Source of the DNA: Hyphomicrobiales bacterium
Lineage (GTDB): Bacteria > Pseudomonadota > Alphaproteobacteria > Rhizobiales > Rhizobiaceae
DNA: 64,000 nt
Direction: 5' to 3'
Assembly: GCA_900472675.1 (NCBI GenBank)
Contig: UCJA01000017.1
Location: 1-64,000 of the forward strand
The notes below the pieces were generated by a model. It searched no databases. It saw only the letters and a program-made list of their open reading frames with translations, and was not told the DNA's origin. Position numbers and translations under genes: made by a program. Of the stretch, positions 1 through 9,412 are shown piece by piece; the stretch's first letter is position 1; each line of letters starts with the position of its first letter.

Positions 1-4
1 AGTT

Positions 5-3000
5 TTGGGTCTCAGGTCAGCGAAACACCCGGGTTCTGGGTGGGCTCCAGCAATCCTATTGAACCTTGGCCTGTCCTACCTTCATGATGGATACTTCTCC
101 CGAGCACTGACATCCTTTGACCAAGCGTGGCAGGCCGGACGTCCGGGGACCGAGCCGGCAGCGAGAGCATTGGTTGACCGTTCCGTCGGCGAACTGGCAA
201 AGCTTCGGGCGTATCTTGGTCATGATGGTGATCTGGAGAACCTATTCGCTGAGCTGGGCGACCGGGCAGTCACCGGTTCCGCGACGGAGGCGATCCAGTT
301 AGCCAAGGAGCAACTGACCCTCGTCAAACAGGACCCGCGCCATCTATTCAACTGTGGCCCTCTCGCGCTACGTGCGCTGCTCCTGAAGGAGACAGTTAAT
401 CCAGATAAGCTCAATTTCTTGCAATTCTTCAATGCAGGTTTGGACGGCACGACCCTTGCTGAACTCGATCAGCTGGCCAGCGAGCTTAATTTCGATCATC
501 GTACCGTCTTTCGGGCTCCGGGCGAGAAAGTACCCGTGCCGTCGATTGTACATTGGAAGGTCGGGCACTTTGCCGCCATTATCGGAAACGCAAACGGCCG
601 ATATCAGGTAAGAGATGCTGTCTTTCCCGGCTCAGATCTCTGGGTTACGGAAGACGCTATCAACACTGAGGCTTCCGGATATTTCCTCGTGCCAGGAGGC
701 GAAGTAGATACTGTTGCTTTCCGGACGATTGATATAGCGGAAGCTGGCACCGTGATTGGACGAGGACCAACTGGCGGCCCTCGACCAGGCGGTGCGGGCG
801 ACCCTCCGGCTAATGGCCCAGGCGGGCCAGGCGGCCCCGGGGGCCCAGGCGGCCCTGGTGGAGCTCCTGGTGGACCCGGAGGACCACCCGGCGGAGGATT
901 TCCGCCTGGTGGTCCCCCACCTGGTTTGCCGCCCGGAGGACCAGCTGGTCCGGGCCCCGCCGCAGGTCCTGGCCCTGGCCAAGGTCCGGGTTGCCCCCTC
1001 TGCACCTACGACATCAAGGAATCGAGTGTCAGCCTAACACTTTCGGACGTGCCAGTTGGCTATGTTCCGCCAATTGGTCCGGCGATGAAGGTGCGGATTT
1101 CCTACAATCAGCGGGAAGACAGCCAGCCGGCGAATTTCAGCTTCTTCAATGTCAGCGCGAAATGGTCGATCGACTGGCTGAGCTATGTAATCGATGATCC
1201 GACCAACCCAGGTGCGAATGTCTCTCGCTACATGTCTGGGGGAGGGGCATTCTATTACCTGAACTATAACGCCACGACCCGCCGCTTCGCTTCACAGGAT
1301 GACGACGGCTCTATTCTTTCGATCGTATCGCAGTCCCCAGTCACATATCGGCGTCAACTTAAGGATGGCCGGATAGAGATCTATTCCGGAACCGATGGCA
1401 GCACCGCCTATCCGAGGAATATTTTTCTGAGCCAGGTGATAGATCCGCAGGGAAATGCCGCCAGCTTGCACTATGACGCGCAGCGCCGACTGACGTCGAT
1501 TACCGACGCGACCGGCCGCGACACGACATTCACCTATGGGTTACCTGCAAGCCCGCTTCTGGTGACCAGAATTACTGATCCTTTCGGCCGAAGCGCAGAA
1601 CTTGCGTATGATACGCAAGGCCGTCTCGCTTCAATTACTGACATCATCGGGCTAAAATCGAGCTTCACCTACGACGCCAACTCTCTCGTCAATTCAATGA
1701 CGACGCCCTACGGCATCACAACGTTCGCGTTCACTGCTCCAGGCACAGTGAAGCCCCGCTTCATTCAGGCGACCGACCCGCTAGGCTACAAGGAGCGGGA
1801 GGAATGGCTTGAGCCCGCGCCCATCCCCGACAGCGACCCTGCCGCCAGTGTGCCGTCGGGCATGCCGCTGCCGCCATCGAACAGCTACCTGACCTATCGC
1901 AACAGCTTCCATTGGGACAAAGTCGCGTATGCGGCGGCAGGCTGCACCGATAGTGGCGGTTGCGACTATGCAAAGGCGAGGCTCCGGCATTTCGTCCACA
2001 TGCCCGACAGCGCAATCAAAGGGACAGCGCTCGAAAGTAGCAAGAACGCGCTGGAGAACCGTGTCTGGTACAATTACCCCGGTCAGACATCGTCGGTCGG
2101 CAGCCTTTACGGCGGAACCTACAGCCAGCCGATTGCCATAGGAAGAGTGCTCGATGACGGCACGACGCAGATAAGCCGCTTCGAGTACGATGGGGCGAAC
2201 TTTTTCAACATGACCAAGGCCGTCGATCCGATTGGTCGTACCACCAACTACTCATACTCCAATGGCATTGACCTGGTTGCCATCAGTCGGACATCTGAAC
2301 TTGGCGTCCAGGATACGCTGGCACAATACATCTATAACAGCCGCCATCGCCCCATCTTCTACACCGACGCGGCCGGCCACAGCTCTTCCTACGCATACAA
2401 TGCTGCGGGGCAGATGACGTCGGCCACCGATCCTCTCGGCCAGAAAACGACCTACCAGTACGACGCGAGCGGCAACCTGACGACGGTGACCAACGCCAAT
2501 TCGGTGGTCTCGCAAACCTATGCCTATGACGCTTTCGCCCGGATTCGAACGTTCACGGATTCCGAAGGCTGGACGGTCACGGCAGACTACGATGCCGCCG
2601 ATCGTCTCACACGGCTGACCTATCCCGACGCAACGAGCGAGCGGTTCGGCTACGACAAGCTCGATCTGGCGTCTTATCGGGATCGCGAGGGTCGGACCTG
2701 GACATACGAACATGACGCCACCCATCGACTGGTGAAGTTCACCCATCCTTCCGGGCGCGTCGTGCGCCTTGGCTATAATGGCCAGAACCTCGTCACCTCA
2801 TTGGTTGACCCGAATGGCAACGAAACAAAGTGGAGCTACGACGTTCAGGGACGCGCCAGCGGTAAGGAATATGCCGATGGCAGCCAGGAACTTTATGTCT
2901 ACGAGCAGACGATCAGCCGGCTACGTGCCGTTACTGACGCGCTCAACCAGACCAAGCAGTTCGGCTATGCTAACGACAACAAACTGCTGACCGCGAGCTA

Positions 3001-4453
3001 CATCAATGCGGTCAACACGACCCCGAACGTGACCTTCACGCATGATCCGTTCTACTCGCGCGTGAAGACCATGGCCGATGGCACCGGCACCACGAGCTAC
3101 GACTATGTTGATGCGGCCTCGAATGGCGCTCTGGCCCTGCAACAAGAATGCTTCGTCGCAACGGGACAATCCGCTTGCAGTCACACGATCGACTACGCCT
3201 ACGACCATTTGGACCGGCTGAGTGGTCGCACCATCCAGGGCAGCGGTCCCGAAACCCTGTCGTATGACGCGATCAACCGCGTCACGCGCCATACCAGCGA
3301 CCTTGGCGCCTTCGACATCTCCTATCTCGGGCAAACGTCGCAGATTACCCGGAGCAAACTAGATGTACCGGGCGCAAATCTGGAGACCACCTGGAGCTAT
3401 CTAAACAACCTCGGCGACCGACGCCTTTCGGCGATCAGCAATAAGGGATTAGCGGCAGGTCAATTTACCGAATTCGCCTTCACGACGTCGCTGGAGAACC
3501 TGATGACCGGGATCACCCAGAACAGCGATGCAGCCGTCGAGATCCCCAATCCGCCCGCTCAAGCGGTTAGCTTCAACGAGTTGAATGAGATCACCTCGGT
3601 CTCAGGACAAGCCTATACCTACGATGCCAACGGCAATCTCCTCTCGGACGGAACGCGGACCTACTCATGGGATGCGGAAAACCGGCTGATCGGCGTCACC
3701 TTCGCCGATGATCCCACCCGGCACGTCACCTATGGATATGATGGCATCGGCCGGCGGATCTTGATCGGGGACGCATCGGGGGACAGCGCAGGCACGGTGC
3801 GGCAGTTCGTCTGGTGCGGGTCCGGTCTGTGCCAGGCCAGGGATGCAAATTACGCAATCGAGCGATCTTATCTTGAAGAAGGCGAGGCTGTCGCCTTGGA
3901 AGGTGGCCTCTACTATGGCAGGGATCAAATTGGCTCGGTTCGGCGGATTTTCAAAACAGCTACGGAAGCACCCGCTGTCGATTACGATCCCTATGGTGTA
4001 ACGCTTCAAAGTTCCCCTCTGGAAACCGATTTCGGCTTCGCAAGAACTTTCGGTAGTGACCCAGCCGCAAACATGCTGACTTGGTATCGAGTCGCTGATC
4101 CTAAACGAGGAGCCTGGATTTCACGTGACCCACTGGGAGAAGCCACGGAACCGACCGGAAACCTCTACACCTATGCATCCGCAAATCCCCTTGCCACTGT
4201 CGACGAATTAGGCCTGTTTCCCAGGCCATCACCCAGCAACCTATCTTGCAACGCAAACATTCCAATGGGCCCAGACGGCACGCCCGTAGATCCCGCTGGC
4301 AAAAAGAAATCACCCACTTTCTTTTGCGAGCATTGCGGAGCGCCCCATGGAGGCCTGTACAGTCCTTATTGCCCAGATTGCTATAAAAAGTCACAAAAGC
4401 CAGAAAGTGGGATACCCCCTATTAAGAGGCCTGACTGGGAAACGGAGGACTAA
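5..4453 (+). CDS. Rhs/YD-repeat protein with C39-like peptidase domain (5' end outside window)
   Basis: The frame is open to the left edge, so the true N-terminus is missing; the first usable codon here is TTG. Visible order: a TPR-like helical segment (about residues 15-45); a papain-fold C39-like peptidase segment with NCGPLAL (Cys117), VGHFAAI (His188) and VRDAVF (Asp204) as a plausible catalytic triad; a Gly/Pro-rich linker (about 252-330); then long arrays of YD repeats ending in the Rhs core signature RDPLG...NLYTYA..NPL...DELGL near residue 1402. The last 80 residues form a variable tail with two CxxC pairs (CEHC, CPDC; residues 1441-1459), a zinc-ribbon-like knuckle. Rhs proteins are usually secreted polymorphic toxins or surface proteins whose C-terminal tail is the effector. 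Here the tail is short and I do not recognise an enzyme in it. The peptidase probably acts on the protein itself or on an exported partner (inference). A small gene follows after 5 bp. Confidence 0.85.
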   Translation: MGLRSAKHPGSGWAPAILLNLGLSYLHDGYFSRALTSFDQAWQAGRPGTEPAARALVDRSVGELAKLRAYLGHDGDLENLFAELGDRAVTGSATEAIQLAKEQLTLVKQDPRHLFNCGPLALRALLLKETVNPDKLNFLQFFNAGLDGTTLAELDQLASELNFDHRTVFRAPGEKVPVPSIVHWKVGHFAAIIGNANGRYQVRDAVFPGSDLWVTEDAINTEASGYFLVPGGEVDTVAFRTIDIAEAGTVIGRGPTGGPRPGGAGDPPANGPGGPGGPGGPGGPGGAPGGPGGPPGGGFPPGGPPPGLPPGGPAGPGPAAGPGPGQGPGCPLCTYDIKESSVSLTLSDVPVGYVPPIGPAMKVRISYNQREDSQPANFSFFNVSAKWSIDWLSYVIDDPTNPGANVSRYMSGGGAFYYLNYNATTRRFASQDDDGSILSIVSQSPVTYRRQLKDGRIEIYSGTDGSTAYPRNIFLSQVIDPQGNAASLHYDAQRRLTSITDATGRDTTFTYGLPASPLLVTRITDPFGRSAELAYDTQGRLASITDIIGLKSSFTYDANSLVNSMTTPYGITTFAFTAPGTVKPRFIQATDPLGYKEREEWLEPAPIPDSDPAASVPSGMPLPPSNSYLTYRNSFHWDKVAYAAAGCTDSGGCDYAKARLRHFVHMPDSAIKGTALESSKNALENRVWYNYPGQTSSVGSLYGGTYSQPIAIGRVLDDGTTQISRFEYDGANFFNMTKAVDPIGRTTNYSYSNGIDLVAISRTSELGVQDTLAQYIYNSRHRPIFYTDAAGHSSSYAYNAAGQMTSATDPLGQKTTYQYDASGNLTTVTNANSVVSQTYAYDAFARIRTFTDSEGWTVTADYDAADRLTRLTYPDATSERFGYDKLDLASYRDREGRTWTYEHDATHRLVKFTHPSGRVVRLGYNGQNLVTSLVDPNGNETKWSYDVQGRASGKEYADGSQELYVYEQTISRLRAVTDALNQTKQFGYANDNKLLTASYINAVNTTPNVTFTHDPFYSRVKTMADGTGTTSYDYVDAASNGALALQQECFVATGQSACSHTIDYAYDHLDRLSGRTIQGSGPETLSYDAINRVTRHTSDLGAFDISYLGQTSQITRSKLDVPGANLETTWSYLNNLGDRRLSAISNKGLAAGQFTEFAFTTSLENLMTGITQNSDAAVEIPNPPAQAVSFNELNEITSVSGQAYTYDANGNLLSDGTRTYSWDAENRLIGVTFADDPTRHVTYGYDGIGRRILIGDASGDSAGTVRQFVWCGSGLCQARDANYAIERSYLEEGEAVALEGGLYYGRDQIGSVRRIFKTATEAPAVDYDPYGVTLQSSPLETDFGFARTFGSDPAANMLTWYRVADPKRGAWISRDPLGEATEPTGNLYTYASANPLATVDELGLFPRPSPSNLSCNANIPMGPDGTPVDPAGKKKSPTFFCEHCGAPHGGLYSPYCPDCYKKSQKPESGIPPIKRPDWETED

Positions 4454-4458
4454 CATCA

Positions 4459-4851
4459 GTGAAAAGTAACTTGCCAAGTTTCGTCGGCCCGCATGAAGGT
4501 AAGGAGCTTGAGTTGATGAAGGCCCACCTGAAGCCTTTAAGTATGTTCACCGAGGAGACCGACAGCGAATATGAACTTTTCCCAGAAGACGAATTCGACG
4601 AAAATATGGCGAATAGAGGCTGGTTAAAAAGAGAGAAGCTCGAAACTCTAGAGGGAAGAGAAATACGACGTGTCTTTTACGCCCTGCCAGGTGAAGCTTG
4701 GCGTATCGACGCTATGCTTGCTGTGAATGATCTATACGAAGAATTCCTTCCGGGTCGCCGGCCTGACTTTGAACGCCTCATCGGGCATTTACTGGGTTAC
4801 GACAGGGCGGACGTCGAAAAGTATATCAGCTGGGTGGAAACCAGATCATAG
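4459..4851 (+). CDS. small acidic protein after Rhs gene, candidate immunity protein
   Basis: A 130-residue protein starting at GTG 5 bp after the Rhs stop codon, so almost certainly translated from the same mRNA. It is acidic (a TEETDSEYELFPEDEFDE stretch near residues 31-48) with no signal peptide or membrane segment, as expected of a cytoplasmic partner. I recognise no family. Position directly after an Rhs tail is the usual place for the cognate immunity protein, so that is the working inference. It could also be a chaperone or adaptor for the tail. An ATG lies downstream (Met20), but the GTG gives the tighter coupling. Confidence 0.6.
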   Translation: MKSNLPSFVGPHEGKELELMKAHLKPLSMFTEETDSEYELFPEDEFDENMANRGWLKREKLETLEGREIRRVFYALPGEAWRIDAMLAVNDLYEEFLPGRRPDFERLIGHLLGYDRADVEKYISWVETRS

Positions 4852-5093
4852 TCGCAGACTGCTTCATCTAGCGCATCCGGTGCAACCGGGTCTGCAGCAC
4901 TTACCTCTGTCAGGGCGACCGGCACGCAGATGCTAGTGATCAGTTCCGGCTTTACCGCCGTAAATTAGGGTGGAAGGTCGCACAGCTGTGCGTGGCAGCA
5001 GGTCTAATGAAACAATGGGCATCACGCTATAGCATCAGGCATCTGATTTCTCTGACGTGACGATCTACGTCTATGCCACAGCATGTCTGATAA

Positions 5094-5564
5094 GACTTTC
5101 AGGGCGCATTACTAGGGATCAGTAGGGATTCTGCAATAGTACAGCTAAAGAGCCAACAGGCCGCAATTGAGACGTCGACTCCAGCAGGCAATCCGCCGTT
5201 CGTAACCGCTGGCGAACCCGAGGTTCCCGTTATCGAAGGAAACGACCGCATATCAAGTTGTGATCGGTCAGTTGTAGATGGGGGAGCCGGCGACGACTCC
5301 GTCAGCGTATATGATCATTCCTACGCGGACGGTGGAGAGGGGGACGATCAAATCTCGTCCCACGACCATGCCATTGTCTACGGCGGCGGTGGCAATGATG
5401 TGATCGACACATACGACCATTCATACGTCGAGCGGAGCTGGAAACGACAAGATCCGTACGTATGACCACTCTGTCGTCGACGGTGGGGACGGTGACGATG
5501 AAATCTCCGGCTACGATCATTCAGATATCAAGGGCGGCGCCGGAAACGATCGGATAGACACCTA
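5094..5564 (+). pseudogene. broken RTX-like calcium-binding repeat protein fragment
   Basis: Conceptual translation gives about six copies of a roughly 19-residue unit of the form GGxGxDxIxxYDHSxV (for example DGGAGDDSVSVYDHSY), a variant of the hemolysin-type Ca-binding GGxGxD repeat. There is no convincing start codon (the frame follows a stop at 5091). The frame shifts near 5431-5434, where two bases seem to be missing. The reading frame then runs straight into a transposon end at 5565, which supplies the stop codon. Full RTX proteins are secreted by type I systems and fold on binding calcium; this remnant cannot. The 240 bp between the preceding gene and this frame hold nothing I recognise. 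Confidence 0.75.
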
Positions 5565-5602
5565 GGGGTGGGTTTCGGCTGGGGGCGAAATGACACTCTA
5601 AG
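5565..5602 (+). repeat. Tn3-family 38-bp terminal inverted repeat (single end)
   Basis: Exactly 38 bp, beginning GGGGTGGGTTTCGG and ending GACACTCTAAG. This matches the Tn3-family pattern of a 38-bp end that starts GGGG and finishes in TAAG. A Tn3-type transposase C-terminus ends 17 bp inside it in the correct orientation. I did not find the partner end in this window. Confidence 0.8.
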
Positions 5603-5618
5603 CGCTTGTGGCGTTGGG

Positions 5619-5786
5619 CTAGAGATATTCGCCGGTCAGTAATATATGTGCCCAGCCCAGCGGGGAGATATGCGCCAGAAGCTCGGGGGGCACATCAAGT
5701 CCTTCATTCCGGCGCTCTGCGACTGCTCGGCCGAGATGGAGGATGTTCCAGTGCCTTATAACCCGACATCGGTGCAGCGGGATGGT
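5619..5786 (-). pseudogene. Tn3-family transposase C-terminal remnant
   Basis: Reading the minus strand from 5786 gives 55 residues followed by TAG. They contain RHWNILHLGRAVAERR, then DVPPELLAHISPLGW and ending HILLTGEYL. This is the characteristic extreme C-terminus of Tn3-family DDE transposases (family pattern: WNT.YL..AV...., VP.ELLAHLSPLGWEHI.LTGDY). Everything upstream, including the catalytic domain, is gone or unreadable beyond about 5790. Together with the terminal repeat at 5565 this is a decayed transposon end, not an active element. Confidence 0.8.
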
Positions 5787-6469
5787 CAAAGTGATCGCGC
5801 CAACAGAAACCTATAGCGTCTTTGGGCGAAAGCGTGGTTTGATATTGACTAGATCCATAAGGTGCATGTGCGGACAAAGCCTGTTTTCAGGCGCTTACGC
5901 TACCTGGCCTGTCCGTCAGCGGTTTGGTTCCTTTCAAGGCGGTCAGCCTGAACCTTACTGTACCGAACCGTTCCGTAACGGCACGAGCAGCGGCTCGAGA
6001 TCTTTCTGAAGAGATGATGTGACGTCGGATCGCATCCTTACAGACTATTTCACTCTGTTGGGACGAATACCTCCATCTAGGGTGTCGCCGCGACGTATTC
6101 GGCCATGATCTGTCCAAGGACCTGGAGGTTTCCCGATCACTAACGGGAAGCAGCTGTGAGGTGAGGGTGCCGCAGCGACGGCCACGCAAGGCATCGGTAT
6201 TATTTCGATGTCCCGGATGAGAAAGGCGCAAAGAAACGGGTTTGGCTCAATCTGGATCTTTGACAGGCCCTATTCGCCAGCATCGCCGTGGCAGTTCAGC
6301 CGCAACTTTACCCGAAGGTGAGATCCCGCCCGCCAGCGTCCTAAGGCTTGCGCAGAGCCTCCCACTCAGCTTTCCCTGAGAGATGAACGTCAATAGCTTC
6401 ATGCAAGTTACAAGTGCGATAATTGGAATGCGGGTGGCCAGTCGGCGCCGAAAAATCTAGGGAGAAGTC
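5787..6469. other. 683-bp stretch without a recognisable gene
   Basis: No frame here has a credible start, ribosome site and protein-like composition. It contains a 15-bp string (GCGGTCAGCCTGAAC, 5939-5953) that recurs at 60046-60060 within a longer imperfect match, suggesting fragments of the same old mobile or repeated DNA. A frame near 6170-6261 gives YYFDVPDEKGAKKRVWLNL before a stop, but no start or family is apparent. Confidence 0.5.
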
Positions 6470-6823
6470 ATGACCACTATCAACGGAAATCCGCTCACAA
6501 GCATGCTGAATAGTGCGTTCGGAAAGTTTGATCGCAACAGCGATGGGAAGATCAACGGCGACGAACTCGGCGCCTTCGACGCAATGCTGAAGCCCGGAGT
6601 TCCAACTGATGGAATGGGGCGACCAATATTCGACTACAGCGACCGGATGGACCGGGACGGGGACGGCGCAGTGACAAAGGAGGAGATGTCCTCGACCACC
6701 GTCCTGATGCCTGCGAACCTGACCGACACCAACTTTAGCCGCATGATATCGTATCTTCAGGATCAGGATACGAAGGAGGCATCATTGGCGGCATCGATCT
6801 TGATGGAAAACAAGGGGAGCTGA
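6470..6823 (+). CDS. EF-hand calcium-binding protein
   Basis: A 117-residue protein with two canonical EF-hand loops: DRNSDGKINGDE (residues 21-32) and DRDGDGAVTKEE (61-72), each with Asp/Asn at loop positions 1, 3 and 5 and Glu at 12. There is no signal peptide, so a cytoplasmic calcium sensor or buffer is likely. GGGAGAA lies 5-10 bp before the ATG. EF-hand proteins of this size are common in rhizobia but their partners are mostly unknown. It stands alone: debris upstream, catalase 400 bp downstream on the same strand. Confidence 0.85.
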   Translation: MTTINGNPLTSMLNSAFGKFDRNSDGKINGDELGAFDAMLKPGVPTDGMGRPIFDYSDRMDRDGDGAVTKEEMSSTTVLMPANLTDTNFSRMISYLQDQDTKEASLAASILMENKGS

Positions 6824-7239
6824 GCACCTCTCTCGCGTGTTGCCTAGGGTCCGCCGCGACTTGAATGATTGAGGCGGACTTCCAGTTCGTGGTCGGTCAC
6901 GAGACTGCGCCCACCTGTATTGTTGCGAATGTCCGTCCGATTCCAGTGAGGAAGTCATCATCACGTGGCTAGCGCGGGGAGCTGCTGCCTCACCCCGTGC
7001 GGAGATGTAATGCTCGTAAGCATCCCCAGAGTCTGTCCAAGACCTCGGACTTCGTAGTCCTGAGCTGCAGCTCTGAGCATCGAGTCGCAACGGCGGAAAA
7101 TAGGCCGCTTTTGGCAGTATCGAGGCCATCGCTTCCGTTGCCTGATAGCCCATCAAAGAACATGTTCCGGCCATTCTTATAAGCACGTGAGGCCGCCCCC
7201 TTTGGTTGAGGAGAGCGCGCCTCCACTAGGAGCTATAAA
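6824..7239. other. 416-bp intergenic region before catalase
   Basis: I see no supported gene. Several overlapping short frames exist on both strands but none has protein-like composition with a ribosome site. The last part must hold the catalase promoter; AGGAGC sits 8 bp before the catalase ATG. I could not identify an OxyR-type or Fur-type operator by eye. Confidence 0.5.
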
Positions 7240-8694
7240 ATGGAAGAAAAGAAACCTTTGACCACGGCCGCCGGCGCCCCGGTCGTCGACAACTTCAACA
7301 TCGAGACCGCTGGGCCACGGGGGCCGGCTCTGCTGCAGGACGTCTGGCTGATCGAGAAGCTGGCCCACTTCGATCGCGAGGTCATCCCCGAACGGCGCAT
7401 GCACGCGAAGGGAGCGGGAGCATTCGGCACATTCACCGTAACCCGTGATATAACGCAGTACACGAAGGCGCGAATATTCTCCCACGTAGGCAAAACCACG
7501 GAAATGTTCGCTCGATTTTCGACGGTCGCGGGTGAGCGCGGCGCCGCCGACTCTGAGCGCGACATTCGCGGCTTCGCGCTGAAGTTCTATACGGAGCAGG
7601 GCAACTGGGACCTGGTCGGCAACAACACGCCAGTCTTCTTCTTCCGCGACCCGCTGCGGTTTCCTGACCTTAACCACGCCATCAAGCGCGACCCGCGCAC
7701 GGGAGTGAGGAATCCCGAGAGCAACTGGGATTTCTGGACGTCGCTGCCCGAGGCTCTCCACCAGGTGACGATCGTGATGAGCGAGCGCGGAATACCGAGA
7801 AGCTACCGTCACATGCACGGTTTCGGCAGCCACACCTACAGCTTCATTAACGCTGCCAATGAGAGGTTCTGGGTCAAGTTCACCTTCAAGACCAGGCAGG
7901 GCATCGAGAACCTGACGGACGCCGAGGCGACCGACCTTATCGGGCGTGACCGCGAGAGCCACCATCGCGACCTCTTCGATAGCATAGAACAGGGCCGGTT
8001 CCCGAGGTGGACGCTCTACATCCAAATCATGCCGGAGGCCGCCGCTGCAACGCATGCCTTCAACCCGTTCGATCTGACTAAGGTATGGCCTCACGCCGAC
8101 TATCCGCTGATCGAGGTTGGGGAGATGGAGCTGAACCGCAACCCGCAGAACTACTTCGCGGAGGTGGAGCAGGCGTCCTTCACGCCCGCCTCGGTGGTTC
8201 CGGGCATAGGCTTCTCTCCCGACCGCATGCTTCAGGCCCGTCTCTTTTCCTATGGAGACGCGGCGCGCTACCGCCTCGGCGTCAACCATCATCAGATCCC
8301 GGTCAATGCTCCGAAGAACCCGCATAACTCCTATCATCGCGACGGGGCGATGCGGACAGACGGAAATCATGGGGCGACGCCGGCATACGTTCCGAATTCC
8401 AGCGGTCTTTGGGCGGAGCAGCCTGACTTCCGCGAGCCTCCGCTGTCGCTTAGCGGAAGCGCCGCCCATTGGGATCATCGTGTTGACGACGATCATTACG
8501 AGCAGCCCGGAAACCTCTTTCGGAAGATGAGCCCGGAGCAGCGCGAAGTTCTCTTCGCCAACACCGCCAGAGCAATGGAGCAAGTTTCTTCCGAGGTGCG
8601 CGAGCGGCACGTGGCGAACTGCGTGAAGGCCGATCCTGCATATGGCGAAGGCGTCGCGCTGGCGCTGGGCGTGGCGAAACCGTCAGCCTCGTAG
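7240..8694 (+). CDS. monofunctional haem catalase (small-subunit type)
   Basis: Decomposes hydrogen peroxide to water and oxygen in the cytoplasm. 484 residues, the usual length of small-subunit (clade 3-like) catalases. Visible signatures: distal His55 in [11 protein letters not shown], distal Asn in [14 protein letters not shown], and the proximal haem-ligand Tyr in [14 protein letters not shown] (near 338). The NADPH-binding family core ([16 protein letters not shown]) is intact. Start ATG is supported by AGGAGC 6-8 bp upstream. It opens a run of stress and detoxification genes; the HD-domain gene follows on the same strand after 67 bp and may share the transcript. Confidence 0.95.
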   Translation: MEEKKPLTTAAGAPVVDNFNIETAGPRGPALLQDVWLIEKLAHFDREVIPERRMHAKGAGAFGTFTVTRDITQYTKARIFSHVGKTTEMFARFSTVAGERGAADSERDIRGFALKFYTEQGNWDLVGNNTPVFFFRDPLRFPDLNHAIKRDPRTGVRNPESNWDFWTSLPEALHQVTIVMSERGIPRSYRHMHGFGSHTYSFINAANERFWVKFTFKTRQGIENLTDAEATDLIGRDRESHHRDLFDSIEQGRFPRWTLYIQIMPEAAAATHAFNPFDLTKVWPHADYPLIEVGEMELNRNPQNYFAEVEQASFTPASVVPGIGFSPDRMLQARLFSYGDAARYRLGVNHHQIPVNAPKNPHNSYHRDGAMRTDGNHGATPAYVPNSSGLWAEQPDFREPPLSLSGSAAHWDHRVDDDHYEQPGNLFRKMSPEQREVLFANTARAMEQVSSEVRERHVANCVKADPAYGEGVALALGVAKPSAS

Positions 8695-8761
8695 TCGTGC
8701 GCACTGACCCGTCCATGAAAATACACACAGGTGCGAAGCGCCAGTAGTCAAGGAGTGATCT

Positions 8762-9412
8762 ATGTCTGAAGAGCTGACGGTAATCGCCGGTGTAAAGGTG
8801 CCGGATAGCGCGATGGCGCGAGCCGCCACGGAACTGGTACGGGACACGGAGACGGATCTCCTGTACCATCATTCGCGCAGGGTATTTCTTTTCGGCGCCC
8901 TGACCGGCGAACGAAAGGGCCTGAGGTACGATCCGGAACTGCTCTACGTGGGCGCGATGTTCCACGACATGGGGCTGATGGATTCGTACGCGAGCGACAC
9001 CGAACGCTTCGAGGTCGACGGCGCGAACGCAGCCAGGGACTTCCTCAAGGCCTACGACGTCGGCGAGCGGGATGTGGACGACGTCTGGGATTCCATCGCG
9101 TTACACACGACGCCTGGAATTCCCCAGCATAAGCGGCCGACGGTCGCCCTGGTCACTGCTGGCGTGGAGATGGACGTTCTGGGACTCGCGTACGACGACT
9201 TTACTCCCGAGCAGCGTCATGAGGTCTGCTCCTGCCATCCCCGCGGGCTTCGCTTCAAGCACGGCATCATATCGGCCTTCTGCTACGGCACCATCAGGAA
9301 GCCGGAGACCACGTTCGGCAACGTTAAGGCTGACGTGCTGTCGCGGATGGATCCCACCTACGAGCGCAAGGACTTCACCGAGGTCATTCTCGAATCGAAG
9401 TGGGAAAGCTAG
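8762..9412 (+). CDS. HD-domain metal-dependent hydrolase
   Basis: 216 residues with an HD-type metal site: His36/37 in YHHSRR, His68-Asp69 in AMFHDMGL and His115 in ALHTTPGI. HD proteins hydrolyse phosphoesters or, in the cyanamide-hydratase-like branch, hydrate nitrile-type substrates. The ALHTTPGIPQ and TTFGNVKADVL blocks look like the latter, non-signalling type, but I cannot decide the substrate. A strong AAGGAG precedes the ATG. A weak right half-site of the TGTGTA-N2-TACACA element (ATACACAC, near 8720) lies about 30 bp upstream. It converges with the GlxA-type regulator; the two stop codons overlap. Confidence 0.8.
   Translation: MSEELTVIAGVKVPDSAMARAATELVRDTETDLLYHHSRRVFLFGALTGERKGLRYDPELLYVGAMFHDMGLMDSYASDTERFEVDGANAARDFLKAYDVGERDVDDVWDSIALHTTPGIPQHKRPTVALVTAGVEMDVLGLAYDDFTPEQRHEVCSCHPRGLRFKHGIISAFCYGTIRKPETTFGNVKADVLSRMDPTYERKDFTEVILESKWES

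Noticed and set aside
604-1005. Gly/Pro-rich minus-strand ORF across the Rhs linker
   Set aside because: Antisense shadow of the Gly/Pro-rich coding repeat in the Rhs gene.
5214-5564. DNA-level tandem repeat array
   Set aside because: The periodicity is at the protein level (RTX-like units); the DNA copies are diverged, so it is annotated as a broken gene.
7177-8610. 477-codon minus-strand ORF opposite the catalase gene
   Set aside because: Fully contained in the catalase coding region; an antisense open frame caused by high GC, with no recognisable protein.
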